A DNA stretch of 64,000 nt from Selenomonas sp. oral taxon 892 str. F0426 (GTDB lineage Bacteria > Bacillota > Negativicutes > Selenomonadales > Selenomonadaceae): assembly GCF_000468035.1 (NCBI RefSeq), contig NZ_KI260523.1:62001-126000 (forward strand). Reading direction: 5' to 3'. Position numbers and translations under genes: made by a program. This document shows positions 33,329 to 42,884 of the stretch, in pieces. Below the pieces are notes generated by a model. The model ran no database searches, was not told the origin of the DNA, and worked only from the letters and a program-made list of their open reading frames with translations. Each line of letters starts with the position of its first letter. Position 1 is the first letter of the stretch.

Positions 33329-34984
33329 GTGTTTCTCATTCGTGAGATAGATGTTGCTGAGGGGAAAAGCAGCAAGGGAGAATCCTTCCTCAAGGGAACC
33401 TTCGTCCTGACGATTGCAGGTTTTGTCGTCAAGGTCATCGGTTCGCTCAACTGGATCTTCGTTTCCCGCATCCTCGGCGGTGAGGGAATTGGTCTCTATC
33501 AGATGGCTTTTCCCATTTATTTTTTTGCCATGACGGTTTCACAGGCAGGTGTGCCTGTTGCCATCTCAATCATTACGGCAGAGCGCGTGGCTCTGAATGA
33601 TATATACGGCGCAAAGCGCGTCTTTCGCATTTCAATGATGCTCATGCTGATGACTGGTCTGCTCTTTTCGATTCTGACCTATCTGGCTGCGGACTGGCTG
33701 ATCGATTGGCAGCTGATCCGCGATGCGCGCGCCTACAAGGCTGTGGTGGTGCTTGCACCAACGGTCTTTTTCGTGACCCTGCTCGCCAGTTCGCGCGGCT
33801 ATCTGCAAGGCTGGCAGCGCATGACCCCGACAGCGGTGTCGCAGATCGTGGAGCAGATCTTCCGTGTGGTGACAATGATCGTACTCGCGAGTCTCCTCAT
33901 GCCGTGGGGGCTCGACTATGCGGCGGCGGGCGCCTCGCTCGGAGCCTTTGCCGGAGCCGTGACGGGACTAATCGTGCTCGTCTACTTCCACATCAAGCTG
34001 GAGCGGGATATTGCACGTGACTACGGTACGGATCTGAAACCTCTGCCAGGTACCGCCTATGAATCGCGGCGCTCGATCATCAAGCGGATCTTCAAGCTAT
34101 CCCTTCCTGTATCGGCGGCAAGCATCATGCTGCCCGTCGTGTCGAATCTCGACCTCATGATTGTGCCGCAGCGCCTTGAGGCGGCAGGCTACAGCATCAG
34201 CGAGGCGACAGAGCTCTTCGGCTATCTGAACGGTATGGCGGTGCCGCTCGTCAATCTCGCAACTATTCTGACGGCCTCAATGGCGATGAGCATCGTACCG
34301 GCAATCTCCGAATCGCGGGTACTTGGCGATCAGACGCGCGTTTTTGATCAGACAGCGGCGTCCGTTCGCATCTCGAATTTTGTCTGCTTTCCCGCATTTG
34401 TTATCGTATTTATACTGGCAACACCGATATCTGCTCTGATCTACAATGCACCGGGGGCGGGACCTGCCGTAATGATCTCGGCAGTGAGCATTATTCTGCT
34501 GGGGCTTCATCAGGTATCGACAGGCATCCTGCAGGGACTCGGACATCCGACCATTCCGATGGTGAATATGCTGCTCGCAGCGGCGGCAAAGGTATTTCTC
34601 AACTGGCATCTGACTGCGATCCCGTGGCTCGGCATCATGGGAGCGGCATGGGCGACTGCAGCGGACATGGGCGTTGCGGCGCTCATCAATCTCTATTTCA
34701 TCTACCGTTTCATCGGTTACCGCATTGAACTGCTCCAGCTCATCAAGACGATCTGCGCTGCCGCGATCATGGCGGGAGCGGTCTACTTGTTCTACACATG
34801 GACACTCGAATGGTGGGGGATTGCTGCCATCTCCACGTTCGGTGCAGTACTCTTCGGCTGTGTGGTCTATGTTGCCGCGATGATTCTCCTGCGTGCACTT
34901 ATTGAAGACGACCTCCGCCGTCTGCCGATGATCGGCGCGGTTGGAATTCGGTTTCTGCAGCGGATTGGAGTTTTTAAGACATGA
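33329..34984 (+). CDS. Polysaccharide/lipid II flippase, SpoVB-MurJ (MOP) family
   Basis: A 551-residue polytopic inner-membrane protein with about 14 predicted segments. The opening LKGTFVLTIAGFVVKVIG and SRILGGEGIGLYQMAFPIY are hallmarks of the SpoVB/PST branch of the MOP exporter superfamily. Members flip lipid-linked sugars, including lipid II. GTG 33329 is the only ordinary start after the promoter; its ribosome site (GAGG, spacing 2) is poor, so the start is uncertain. The stop overlaps the next gene by four bases. The exact cargo is not known. Confidence 0.85.
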   Translation: MFLIREIDVAEGKSSKGESFLKGTFVLTIAGFVVKVIGSLNWIFVSRILGGEGIGLYQMAFPIYFFAMTVSQAGVPVAISIITAERVALNDIYGAKRVFRISMMLMLMTGLLFSILTYLAADWLIDWQLIRDARAYKAVVVLAPTVFFVTLLASSRGYLQGWQRMTPTAVSQIVEQIFRVVTMIVLASLLMPWGLDYAAAGASLGAFAGAVTGLIVLVYFHIKLERDIARDYGTDLKPLPGTAYESRRSIIKRIFKLSLPVSAASIMLPVVSNLDLMIVPQRLEAAGYSISEATELFGYLNGMAVPLVNLATILTASMAMSIVPAISESRVLGDQTRVFDQTAASVRISNFVCFPAFVIVFILATPISALIYNAPGAGPAVMISAVSIILLGLHQVSTGILQGLGHPTIPMVNMLLAAAAKVFLNWHLTAIPWLGIMGAAWATAADMGVAALINLYFIYRFIGYRIELLQLIKTICAAAIMAGAVYLFYTWTLEWWGIAAISTFGAVLFGCVVYVAAMILLRALIEDDLRRLPMIGAVGIRFLQRIGVFKT

Positions 34985-35865
34985 AAAAACTTGGGCTAAT
35001 ATACAACCCCGTTTCAGGTCATGCGCTCTTTAAGGCGAAACTTGATCCTCTGATCGATTTGTTTCAGCGGCACGGCATTGTGCTTTGTCCCTATCGTACG
35101 CGCGGGGGGGGAGAGGATGATCTCGGCCGCTTTCTTTGCGAGATTTGTCCGGACGGGGTGCTTGCTGCCGGCGGAGATGGTACGGTGCACGCTGTTGTGA
35201 ATGCCATGATCGAGTCCGATGCAGATATACCACTCGGCATTCTCGGCAGTGGTACATCCAATGATTTCGCAACGCATATGGGGATCCATGGGGACTGGGA
35301 CGCCTACGTTGAACGGATTGCGGCGGATGAATCCCGTCGTGTAGATCTGGGGCTGCTCGAGGGGCATGGACAGTACTTCGTCAATGTCGTCAGTGCCGGT
35401 ATGCTGACAGGAATCGCCCATGAGGTAAAGTCTGCCTATAAGAACGCATTGGGAAAGGTCGCCTACTACCTGAAGGGAATCGGTGAGATTCCTCGTCTGC
35501 GCTCCTTCTCCGTACAGATTACAGCAGATGAAGTCTGTTACGAAGAGGAGCTATTTCTCTTCGTCATCGCAAACAGTCCTGTTGTCGCGGGGATGAGGCA
35601 GATTGGGCAGGACATCTCCATTGATGACGGGATGCTGGATCTTCTCGCCGTCAAAAAAACAGGTCTGCCGCAGTTTATGTCTGTTGCGGCAGACCTGTTT
35701 TCGGGGAAACCTGTAACGGATCGTGAGAATATCCTGCACATTCGGGCAAAATCCTTTAAGATTCATGCCGAGGAGGCGCTCCACAGCGACATTGACGGAG
35801 AATGCGGACCGCCGCTCCCCCTGTATGTGCGAACGCTTCCGCTTGCGCTCTCTGTCTACTGTTGA
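34981..35865 (+). CDS. Diacylglycerol kinase family lipid kinase
   Basis: A 294-residue DgkB/YegS-type kinase. The nucleotide-binding loop is AAGGDGTVHAVVNAM and the conserved GSGTSNDFA follows. Such enzymes phosphorylate diacylglycerol or related lipids at the inner membrane. It overlaps the flippase gene (ATGA), suggesting recycling of a lipid by-product of envelope synthesis. Its stop is only 6 bases from the stop of the convergent DUF815 gene, with no strong terminator between them. Confidence 0.88.
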   Translation: MKKLGLIYNPVSGHALFKAKLDPLIDLFQRHGIVLCPYRTRGGGEDDLGRFLCEICPDGVLAAGGDGTVHAVVNAMIESDADIPLGILGSGTSNDFATHMGIHGDWDAYVERIAADESRRVDLGLLEGHGQYFVNVVSAGMLTGIAHEVKSAYKNALGKVAYYLKGIGEIPRLRSFSVQITADEVCYEEELFLFVIANSPVVAGMRQIGQDISIDDGMLDLLAVKKTGLPQFMSVAADLFSGKPVTDRENILHIRAKSFKIHAEEALHSDIDGECGPPLPLYVRTLPLALSVYC

Positions 35866-35871
35866 ACCTGT

Positions 35872-37095
35872 TCAATGGATTCCAAGGTAGTGAGCGACGA
35901 ATTGCTGTGCTGCGCGTCCGCTGCGTCCGCTGTGTGTCATCTCCCAACGCAGCCCTGCAATACGCAGTTCCTCGGGCGAGAGATGAATGCCCTTTTGCGA
36001 AAGCATGTGGTCGATGATTGCAAGGTATTCGTCCTGATCCGGTGTATGGTAGTGGATGATGAGTCCGAAGCGATCCGAAAGTGAGACGGTCTCATTGATC
36101 GTGTCGTCGCGATAGATCTCGTCCTGTTCACGGTCACGCCACGTCTCGCGCACAAGATGGCGACGGTTGGAGGTCGCGTAGAGACGTACGTTCGGTGGGC
36201 AGGCAGAGACGCCGCCTTCGATGGCGGATTTGACCGATTTGAATTCGGCGTCGGAGTCCTCGAATGAGATGTCGTCAAGGAAGAGGATGAATTTTCGTCC
36301 GACATAATTCCGCAGGGCATCCATGATCTCGGGCAGCTTGCGCAGCTGTTCCTTTGTGACCTGCACAAGACGAAGGCGGCTCTCTTCGTATTCACTTACG
36401 AGAGCCTTGACTGCAGAAGACTTGCCCGTCCCGCGTGCGCCAACAAGTAGAACATGGTTCGCGGGTTTTCCGTCAACGAATGCACGTGTATTTTGGAGCA
36501 GCTGCTCTTTTTGGCGTTGGTAACCGATGAGATGTTTCATCTGGGTGCGTTCGAAATGAGGGATACCGCATATCCTATCTGCTGCATCATCCCAGCGGAA
36601 AACGACATATGATGCAATATCTCCGTAGCCGTAACGCGCGTAAAAAGTGAGCAGTGCCTCGGCGTAGTCTCGCGGAGTTTGTGCCGCTTCGATCCACGGG
36701 AGGAGGAAGTCCTCTGTCTTATCATAGATGTTCTGGGTCGGCTCGTAATTATCCAGCAGCTTTTCTCCGAGGAAAGCACTGGTCGGTTGCGTGAGCAGCG
36801 GATAGAGGTGCTCGATGTCCTCATAGAATGCCTGACGCAGGCTACTTCCCGGTGGAAGGCCCGTGCGCTCCATCGTCTTCGAGACAAGGTTGCTCTTATG
36901 GGTGAATACGTGAAGCAGATATCGGGAGAGCAGGTTGCCGCTGAGCCCGAGATCCTCCGCTGCACGGATGAGATATCCAGTGCACTCGGCACGAATCTCC
37001 ATATTGTCATCATCCCAGGTGAGGAAGTTCAGAATTGGATCATGATCCAGTGTATTCAGTACGAAAAGTGTTGAAAGCTTGAGATTTTGGCTCAT
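35872..37095 (-). CDS. DUF815 family AAA-type ATP-binding protein
   Basis: A 407-residue protein. The C-terminal half is a P-loop AAA domain with Walker A LLVGARGTGKSSAVKAL, Walker B KFILFLDDISFE and a sensor-1 type LYATSNRRHLV. The N-terminal 180 residues are helical and typical of the DUF815 family, whose role is unknown. The ATG at the complement of 37095 follows GAGAGGAT. It lies 16 bases after tmcAL on the same strand, so the two are probably co-transcribed. Confidence 0.88.
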   Translation of the reverse strand: MSQNLKLSTLFVLNTLDHDPILNFLTWDDDNMEIRAECTGYLIRAAEDLGLSGNLLSRYLLHVFTHKSNLVSKTMERTGLPPGSSLRQAFYEDIEHLYPLLTQPTSAFLGEKLLDNYEPTQNIYDKTEDFLLPWIEAAQTPRDYAEALLTFYARYGYGDIASYVVFRWDDAADRICGIPHFERTQMKHLIGYQRQKEQLLQNTRAFVDGKPANHVLLVGARGTGKSSAVKALVSEYEESRLRLVQVTKEQLRKLPEIMDALRNYVGRKFILFLDDISFEDSDAEFKSVKSAIEGGVSACPPNVRLYATSNRRHLVRETWRDREQDEIYRDDTINETVSLSDRFGLIIHYHTPDQDEYLAIIDHMLSQKGIHLSPEELRIAGLRWEMTHSGRSGRAAQQFVAHYLGIH

Positions 37096-37111
37096 AATTC
37101 TATCCTCTCTT

Positions 37112-38347
37112 TCATGAAAGAACTTTAGGTGACGTAACAAAATCCGTGTATTGTTTGTCATGTGCCGTCATCGTCATCAACCGCAGCTCCGTTGCACGGG
37201 TGTCGAAGGCAAGCATCTGCTGCAGCGGCACATGTCCTGCTGCTATTCCGCGTTCCTCAGACGAGAGATATTCTGCTACGCGCGTGATGATGGGCAGCGT
37301 GGATTCCTCTTTGATCATGCGCAGGAGCGCCCGTCCATACGCATTGAACGCGAGGGGGCGGATGTAGGCAGCACCGGCCGTATCAAAGGACTCCGCTTGC
37401 TGTCTTGTGAAGTGCAGGAGCAGATGGATGATTAGGCGCGCGATCCGGCTCTGCGGATAACGCTTGGTGGCAACTGTACGAAGAAATCCTCTGTAATCTG
37501 TCGCTGTTTTTATGCTGCGAATGAGGCGGTTCTCGATGCCCTCTGCAATGCCATAGATCTCCACAAGTGCAGAGGAATCCGTTACGAGCAGGAAATAGTG
37601 CAGGAGTGTGAGGAGTGTGTCCTCCCGTGGAATACCTGTAGTGTGTGCGCTTTGCAGGTCATCTAGTACCGATAGCATCACACTCTCTCGCAGATTCGTC
37701 CATGAGGGGCGTGGCTCACCGAGAGCCTTGCGAATGGAGGAGGCACTGGTAATGCCGTGCTGCAGCCGCATATCATTATGCCGTGCGGCCGCTCGTCGGA
37801 TGGCAATGGGGGTGATCTGCGGTGCAAGGCTGTGCAGCGCACGCAAATATTCGATGGCGAGGATATTGTTCGGTGCGCGTAACATTTCCTCAGGTACATT
37901 GCGTTCCTCTGTTAGCACGTTCGTAAGCGCTCTGGCGTAGGAATGCCCCGATCTGAGCTTTTCACTCAGCCGTATCTGAATGGCTTCGGAATCAATTGCG
38001 GCTGCAAGCTCTGCAAGTGGAGAAAGTACCTCTGCTTCCGTTCCAAAGGCAAGGTGGGTGATGATCCCCAACCGCGTGAGGAGTACGATGCTGCCGCGTG
38101 CAAAATCTTGTGCGCTGCGACAGGCAAACACAAAGGGATGCTCAAGCACGAGATCCACACCGCCCAATACTGCATGACGAGCCCTCGTCCATTTATCAAG
38201 AATGCATGGCTCGCCACGCTGGGTAAAGCTGCCGCTCATGACGGCAATGATACGCGCGTTTGGGAATCGCTGCCGCACGGCGTCGATCTGGAAGCGGTGC
38301 CCATGGTGAAACGGATTGTATTCGGCAATGATTCCAATGACCTGCAT
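37112..38347 (-). CDS. tmcAL: tRNA(Met) cytidine acetate ligase
   Basis: A 411-residue TmcAL (YlbM) nucleotidyltransferase. It activates acetate with ATP and acetylates the wobble cytidine of elongator tRNA-Met. The N-terminal nucleotidylyltransferase motif is IIAEYNPFHHGH, followed by MSGSFTQRGEP; the C-terminal part is helical. The start at 38347 (complement) has GGGGAGG 6 bases upstream. It is divergent from mnmA, another tRNA wobble-modifying enzyme. Confidence 0.92.
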   Translation of the reverse strand: MQVIGIIAEYNPFHHGHRFQIDAVRQRFPNARIIAVMSGSFTQRGEPCILDKWTRARHAVLGGVDLVLEHPFVFACRSAQDFARGSIVLLTRLGIITHLAFGTEAEVLSPLAELAAAIDSEAIQIRLSEKLRSGHSYARALTNVLTEERNVPEEMLRAPNNILAIEYLRALHSLAPQITPIAIRRAAARHNDMRLQHGITSASSIRKALGEPRPSWTNLRESVMLSVLDDLQSAHTTGIPREDTLLTLLHYFLLVTDSSALVEIYGIAEGIENRLIRSIKTATDYRGFLRTVATKRYPQSRIARLIIHLLLHFTRQQAESFDTAGAAYIRPLAFNAYGRALLRMIKEESTLPIITRVAEYLSSEERGIAAGHVPLQQMLAFDTRATELRLMTMTAHDKQYTDFVTSPKVLS

Positions 38348-38430
38348 AGCAATCCTCCCCACAGATATTTCCATCCTATTTTAACAAAAAAAACAGGATT
38401 TGGATAGAGTCGTGAAACAAATACAATTCC

Positions 38431-38459
38431 TTGTATTTTCAAGGCGCGAATGCTATACT
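38431..38459 (+). promoter_or_regulatory. Promoter for mnmA
   Basis: TTGTAT at 38431-38436 and TATACT at 38454-38459 with a 17-base spacer; leader of about 23 bases. Confidence 0.65.
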
Positions 38460-38488
38460 AAACGAAAATTTAGGAAAGCTGAGGAACA

Positions 38489-39586
38489 ATGGGACAGGAG
38501 ATGAACAAGGAGCGCGTTGTTGTCGCCATGAGCGGTGGGGTAGACAGTTCATTGACAGCTGCGCTTTTGTTGGATCAGGGATATGATGTTGTGGGCATTA
38601 CTATGCGCCTTTCAGATGAGAACCGTGATATCGCACCCGACGGGCGCAGCTGTTGCTCCCTCAGCAGTGTCGATGACGCGCGGCACGTTGCCGACGTGCT
38701 GGGAGTTCCTCACTATGTGATGGACTTTACGAAATCCTTTGAGCACGCGGTAATTGACTATTTTTTCGATGAATATCTGCGCGGACGTACGCCGAATCCA
38801 TGCATTGCCTGCAATCGTTATATCAAATTTGAGGGACTGCTCAAGAAGGCTCGTGAACTTGGTGCCTCCTATATTGCGACAGGGCACTACGCGTGCATCG
38901 ACCGTAGCGAGGAGGACGTGTACCGTCTGCGTAAGGGGCTCGATCTCGAGAAGGATCAGTCTTATGTATTGTATCATCTGAATCAAAAGACACTACCGCA
39001 TGTTTTGTTTCCGCTTGGCGGGTTCAGCAAGAGCGAGACGCGGCGCATGGCGGAGACATATCATCTCCCCGTTGCGCATAAGGCTGAGAGTCAGGAAATC
39101 TGCTTTGTTCCACGTGATGACTACAAGGCCTATTTGCTGGAAAAGCGGCCGGAATGTGCACGTCCGGGAGAGATTGTCGATCGTACAGGGAATGTGCTCG
39201 GCATGCATGAAGGTGTTGCGTTCTATACCATTGGTCAGCGAAGAGGGCTCGGCATTGCGGCACCGCAGCCGCTCTACGTGACAGCATTGGATGCAGTGAA
39301 AAATCAAGTTGTTGTGGGAGGAGCGGACGAGGTCCATGCACGGGAATTCATTGCCTCGGATCTGACTTGGACGATGTGGAATGGACTCGATCAAGAGCGT
39401 TCGGTGCAGGCAAAGATTCGCTATGGCAAACGGGAAGCAGCAGCGCGAATCATTCCGTGTGGCCCGGAGAGTATACGGGTGTGTTTTGCAGAGCCGCAGC
39501 GTGCCGTGACACCGGGACAATCTGTTGTGTTTTACGAGAGAGATGTTGTACTTGGCGGCGGGATCATTGACGAAGTGATTGACTGA
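38489..39586 (+). CDS. mnmA: tRNA-specific 2-thiouridylase MnmA
   Basis: A 365-residue thiouridylase that adds sulfur to wobble U34 of Lys, Glu and Gln tRNAs. The PP-loop is AMSGGVDSS, the first catalytic Cys is in TPNPCIACNRYIKF, and the second Cys is in ESQEICFVPRDDY. ATGHYA and the C-terminal beta barrel are in place. The ATG at 38489 is 4 bases after GAGG; another at 38501 lacks spacing from its GGAG. Confidence 0.96.
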   Translation: MGQEMNKERVVVAMSGGVDSSLTAALLLDQGYDVVGITMRLSDENRDIAPDGRSCCSLSSVDDARHVADVLGVPHYVMDFTKSFEHAVIDYFFDEYLRGRTPNPCIACNRYIKFEGLLKKARELGASYIATGHYACIDRSEEDVYRLRKGLDLEKDQSYVLYHLNQKTLPHVLFPLGGFSKSETRRMAETYHLPVAHKAESQEICFVPRDDYKAYLLEKRPECARPGEIVDRTGNVLGMHEGVAFYTIGQRRGLGIAAPQPLYVTALDAVKNQVVVGGADEVHAREFIASDLTWTMWNGLDQERSVQAKIRYGKREAAARIIPCGPESIRVCFAEPQRAVTPGQSVVFYERDVVLGGGIIDEVID

Positions 39587-39614
39587 GCTGTTCATCTTAG
39601 GGGAGGGAATTACG

Positions 39615-40661
39615 ATGAGCCGTACCATGAAGCTGAAGGTCGCCCTCGCAGCGCTACTCGCGGTACTCCTGCTACTTACGGGCCTTTTTTGGTATTTTCG
39701 TATCTACACAAAGACGCCGGAATATGCGATTCGCTCGATCGGGGATGCGTTTGAGCGCCGCGACGAGACGCTCTTCCTGCGCTATGTTCGCCTGGATGCC
39801 GTACTTGACTCCGGGTATGATGATTTTATGCGCGGAACAATGGACGCAGAATTTGGGCATTCACGTGAGACATCAGCAGCACTCGAGGATTTTTCCAAAA
39901 TGCTCAAGCCCGCGTTCATAACGATGCTCAAAGATGCTGTGCATACGCGCATGACAACGGGGGAATGGCCCTCTGCAGATCCGGCGGAGGATGGTGCAGA
40001 CACCGAAAATATTCTCTCTCGTATCGGCGTGCGTGATTTGACGTTTCGAGAGATTGCCAATCTGACGCACAATGAAGAAGCACAGACAGCGGAAGCAGAA
40101 GTTGTCGCACATCAGGGTGAGGCAGACTCTGATTTCACTTTCAAAGTGCTCCTTTCTCCATCCGATGAAGGAGATTGGCAGGTCGTCTCCATTCAAAATC
40201 TGCATGAATATGCCGTCGTATTGGAGCAGGCACGCCGCCTGCGTATCGAGTCCTATTTGCAGGAAACAGACGCGATTATGGTACGGCACGATCAGACATC
40301 CGGCGCTGCACAACTGAGGCTTTACTCCGTATTGGGGGCAGGAGCTCTTGGCAGCCAGGCAACACGCGATATGGCGCGCCAGATCATGGAGCAGAACATC
40401 CTCATCGACTGGCAGGAGCGCAAAAATGAGCTGGAGGATGTTTCCGTGCCCCGCAGCATGCAGAGCCTGCATCAACTCCGCCTCAAGATCTGTGATCTGC
40501 ACATTGCCTATGCACAGGGCTATGCATCGTGGATGACGGACAAGAATGCAGCCACAATCCGCAGTGCAGAGAACAGCCTGCGTCAAGCAGAAGTCCTCGA
40601 GGTGGAGGCATCGTTTCTCGTGCAGCGCGCCAAGCGATCATTTGGTGATAAAATGGAGTGA
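39615..40661 (+). CDS. Membrane-anchored DUF2939-like protein
   Basis: A 348-residue protein with one N-terminal membrane segment (about residues 9-29), leaving the rest outside the cytoplasm. The region from residue 33 (TPEYAIRSIGDAFERRDETLFLRYV) resembles DUF2939, in which a conserved helical pair precedes a variable domain. The C-terminal 130 residues look helical and may form a coiled coil. GGGAGG precedes the ATG at 39615. It starts a tight run of genes ending with the polyamine cluster. Function is unknown. Confidence 0.72.
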   Translation: MSRTMKLKVALAALLAVLLLLTGLFWYFRIYTKTPEYAIRSIGDAFERRDETLFLRYVRLDAVLDSGYDDFMRGTMDAEFGHSRETSAALEDFSKMLKPAFITMLKDAVHTRMTTGEWPSADPAEDGADTENILSRIGVRDLTFREIANLTHNEEAQTAEAEVVAHQGEADSDFTFKVLLSPSDEGDWQVVSIQNLHEYAVVLEQARRLRIESYLQETDAIMVRHDQTSGAAQLRLYSVLGAGALGSQATRDMARQIMEQNILIDWQERKNELEDVSVPRSMQSLHQLRLKICDLHIAYAQGYASWMTDKNAATIRSAENSLRQAEVLEVEASFLVQRAKRSFGDKME

Positions 40662-40672
40662 GGAGAGAGAGC

Positions 40673-41524
40673 ATGCTCGATTCGAGCAATGATACCGTGG
40701 CGATTCTCTATGACATAGAGAATGCACCGATCGAAATGCTGCAATATACGATTGATAAGGCTCTGCGCCACGAGCCCGGACGTATAATTGTGGTCTCGGA
40801 CTGGGAAGCGCACCCGGAGCAGAAGCGTTGGGACCGTCTCATGGAATATCCTGACCTGACCTTTCGTCAGATCAGTCGTACCTTCTATGGGAAGAACTCT
40901 CTGGATTCAGCACTCTATGATTCGGCGCAGATGCTCTATCAGGAAGGTGTACGCAAGTATTTCATCATCACGACGGATTCAGATTTTGTGCACATTGCCA
41001 ATTCCTTGAATGCCGAGGATCCGTCCTACATCATCGGTGTTGGGACGAAGCAGGCAAGTGAGGATCTGCGCAATGCTTACAATGATTTTTTTGTCTATCC
41101 ACCGGAGCCAAAGTCCGAAAAGAACATGACAAAGAATAAGAAATCAGAAAAGAACGGAGAGGTGAAACCTGTGGCAAAGAAGAAGTCATCCGAGGATAAA
41201 GCTCCAAAGCAGAAGCCTGCTGAGGAACATACGGCAAAGGTATCGGAGCAGAAGAAGCAGACCTCGGTCGGCGGAAAGAAAAAGGAAGTACCGGATAAGC
41301 CGGTAAAGGAGGCGGCAAAGCCTTCTGAAAAAATCAAGAAGAAGCAGGGGCAAAATCCCACTTCCCCCGCCGAACCCACACCACCGCCAGCGATGAGCGG
41401 CTTCTTGACAGTACGTCTCCCAAAAACACTCCGCACCTCGCTTGAGCAGAAAATGCTTGAGGAGGAGGTATCTCTGGACGAACTCGTAACCTATCTCTTG
41501 ATGCGCGGACTTGCGGCGAAGTAA
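40673..41524 (+). CDS. NYN-domain ribonuclease-like protein with Lys-rich linker and ribbon-helix-helix tail
   Basis: A 283-residue protein in three parts. Residues about 8-140 form a NYN (PIN-like) domain with the acidic motifs ILYDIENAP and ITTDSDFVHIA expected of a metal-dependent RNase. Residues about 145-240 are a Lys/Glu/Pro-rich, probably disordered linker. Residues about 243-283 (FLTVRLPKTLRTSLEQ, VSLDELVTYLLMRGL) match a ribbon-helix-helix fold like HicB or CopG antitoxins. The ATG at 40673 has AGGAG 7 bases upstream. NYN proteins act in RNA processing or decay; the fused tail could bind DNA or mediate dimerization. This arrangement is unusual. Confidence 0.82.
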   Translation: MLDSSNDTVAILYDIENAPIEMLQYTIDKALRHEPGRIIVVSDWEAHPEQKRWDRLMEYPDLTFRQISRTFYGKNSLDSALYDSAQMLYQEGVRKYFIITTDSDFVHIANSLNAEDPSYIIGVGTKQASEDLRNAYNDFFVYPPEPKSEKNMTKNKKSEKNGEVKPVAKKKSSEDKAPKQKPAEEHTAKVSEQKKQTSVGGKKKEVPDKPVKEAAKPSEKIKKKQGQNPTSPAEPTPPPAMSGFLTVRLPKTLRTSLEQKMLEEEVSLDELVTYLLMRGLAAK

Positions 41525-41538
41525 AGGAAACGTCAGTG

Positions 41539-41943
41539 ATGAAAAAAGAAGAGCGCGTCCTGCTCTATCAGTTTCCCGAAGATCAAATCCATACGGCACA
41601 AGATGTATTCCGCACACTCGGCATCCGTATGCAGGTTCTCCCCCCGAATGCATGGCGAGAGAAGGTCGGCTATCTGCTTGGCAGTAAGGGATTCAAGGCT
41701 GTGCAGCCACAAGAAGAACAAATTTTTGACTTTCCACATCGCCTCATTCTGCTGGAGAATATTCGTGGGAAGCGACTGACAAAGGTTCTCTCAGCGATGG
41801 AGGAAGCAGGTATTCCGCGTGTCACATATAAATCGGCGATCACTCCGTACAATACACTGTGGACATTGCGATTTCTGTGTGAACATATGGCGAAGGAGCA
41901 TGCTGTTTCTGCCGAAGAAGCAGAGAGGGAGGGGGATGTATGA
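41539..41943 (+). CDS. DUF3783 protein
   Basis: A 134-residue soluble protein. The N-terminal VLLYQFPEDQIHTAQDVFRTLGI and the later FPHRLILLENI fit DUF3783. Its function is unknown. A GTG at 41536 is an alternative start, three bases earlier. It overlaps the next lipoprotein gene by one base and follows the NYN gene by 14 bases, so it belongs to the same transcript. Confidence 0.78.
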   Translation: MKKEERVLLYQFPEDQIHTAQDVFRTLGIRMQVLPPNAWREKVGYLLGSKGFKAVQPQEEQIFDFPHRLILLENIRGKRLTKVLSAMEEAGIPRVTYKSAITPYNTLWTLRFLCEHMAKEHAVSAEEAEREGDV

Positions 41944-42884
41944 TGAAGCGATTACTTGCCGCAGCACTTTCCATGCTGTTCCTTCTCACGATGGGCTGCG
42001 GAACGAAAACGCCGCCAAAGGATGAAAAACTCTCGAAGCTGATCATTGGACTGATGCCTGATACGGACTCAATTCCGTTCATCATCGCCGCAGAGCGCGG
42101 ATACTTTGCAGAGGAGGGCGTCGAGGTAGAACTTGTTCCCTTCAAGAGTGCGATGGAGCGCGATGCGGCCCTGCAGAGCGGCAATCTCGACGGTGCCGTC
42201 TCTGACCTGCTTGCCGTCATCTTTGCGCGCTCCGGTGGTTTTTCTCTGCACGCGACCTCCTACACAGATGGGAATTACAATCTCATCGCGGGAGGAAATG
42301 CAGGCATTTCCTCTCCAGCAGATCTGCACGGGAAGGAGATCGCCATCTCCCGCAACACGATCATCGAATATGTAACGGACGAGATCCTTGCGGTCAACGG
42401 TATGGGTGAGCAGGATGTCTCCAAGGTCGTTATCCCGCAGATTCCCGTGCGTCTGGAGATGCTGCAGAGCGGAAATCTAGCGGCGGCTGTTCTGCCGGAG
42501 CCGATGGCAAGCGTTGCTGTGGCATCGGGAAGCCGCTATGTGACAGGGTCGGGGGATCTTGGCATCAATCCGGGCGTGATTGTATTCTCGGACGCCTCCA
42601 TCCAGGAGAAGGCGGCGTCTGTACGGGCGATGTACCGTGCCTATAATAAAGCCGTAGAGTATCTGAATCATACACCGCGTGCGGAATATATTGATCTCGT
42701 GATGGAGAAGAGCGGATTTCCTGCACCCGCACGCGATGCCCTCGAACTGAAACCCTATCGTCCTGCCGGACTCCCGGCAGAGAAGGACGTAGAAGAAGCG
42801 GTGCACTGGGTGAAGAGCAAGGATCTTGCGGGGGATTACCGCTACGACGATCTTGTCTCAAAACTCCTGTTGGAGGAGATGTAA
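41943..42884 (+). CDS. NMT1/THI5-like ABC substrate-binding lipoprotein
   Basis: A 313-residue lipoprotein with signal peptide and lipobox LLTMGC (Cys at residue 19). The mature part has the NMT1/SsuA-type pattern: LIIGLMPDTDSIPFIIAAERGYFAEEGVEVELV, then a SADL-type stretch SSPADLHGKEIAIS. Relatives bind thiamine precursors, sulfonates or nitrate. No permease or ATPase is adjacent. It lies between DUF3783 and the decarboxylase gene, overlapping both by one base, which hints at a ligand linked to amines, but this is a guess. Confidence 0.85.
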   Translation: MKRLLAAALSMLFLLTMGCGTKTPPKDEKLSKLIIGLMPDTDSIPFIIAAERGYFAEEGVEVELVPFKSAMERDAALQSGNLDGAVSDLLAVIFARSGGFSLHATSYTDGNYNLIAGGNAGISSPADLHGKEIAISRNTIIEYVTDEILAVNGMGEQDVSKVVIPQIPVRLEMLQSGNLAAAVLPEPMASVAVASGSRYVTGSGDLGINPGVIVFSDASIQEKAASVRAMYRAYNKAVEYLNHTPRAEYIDLVMEKSGFPAPARDALELKPYRPAGLPAEKDVEEAVHWVKSKDLAGDYRYDDLVSKLLLEEM

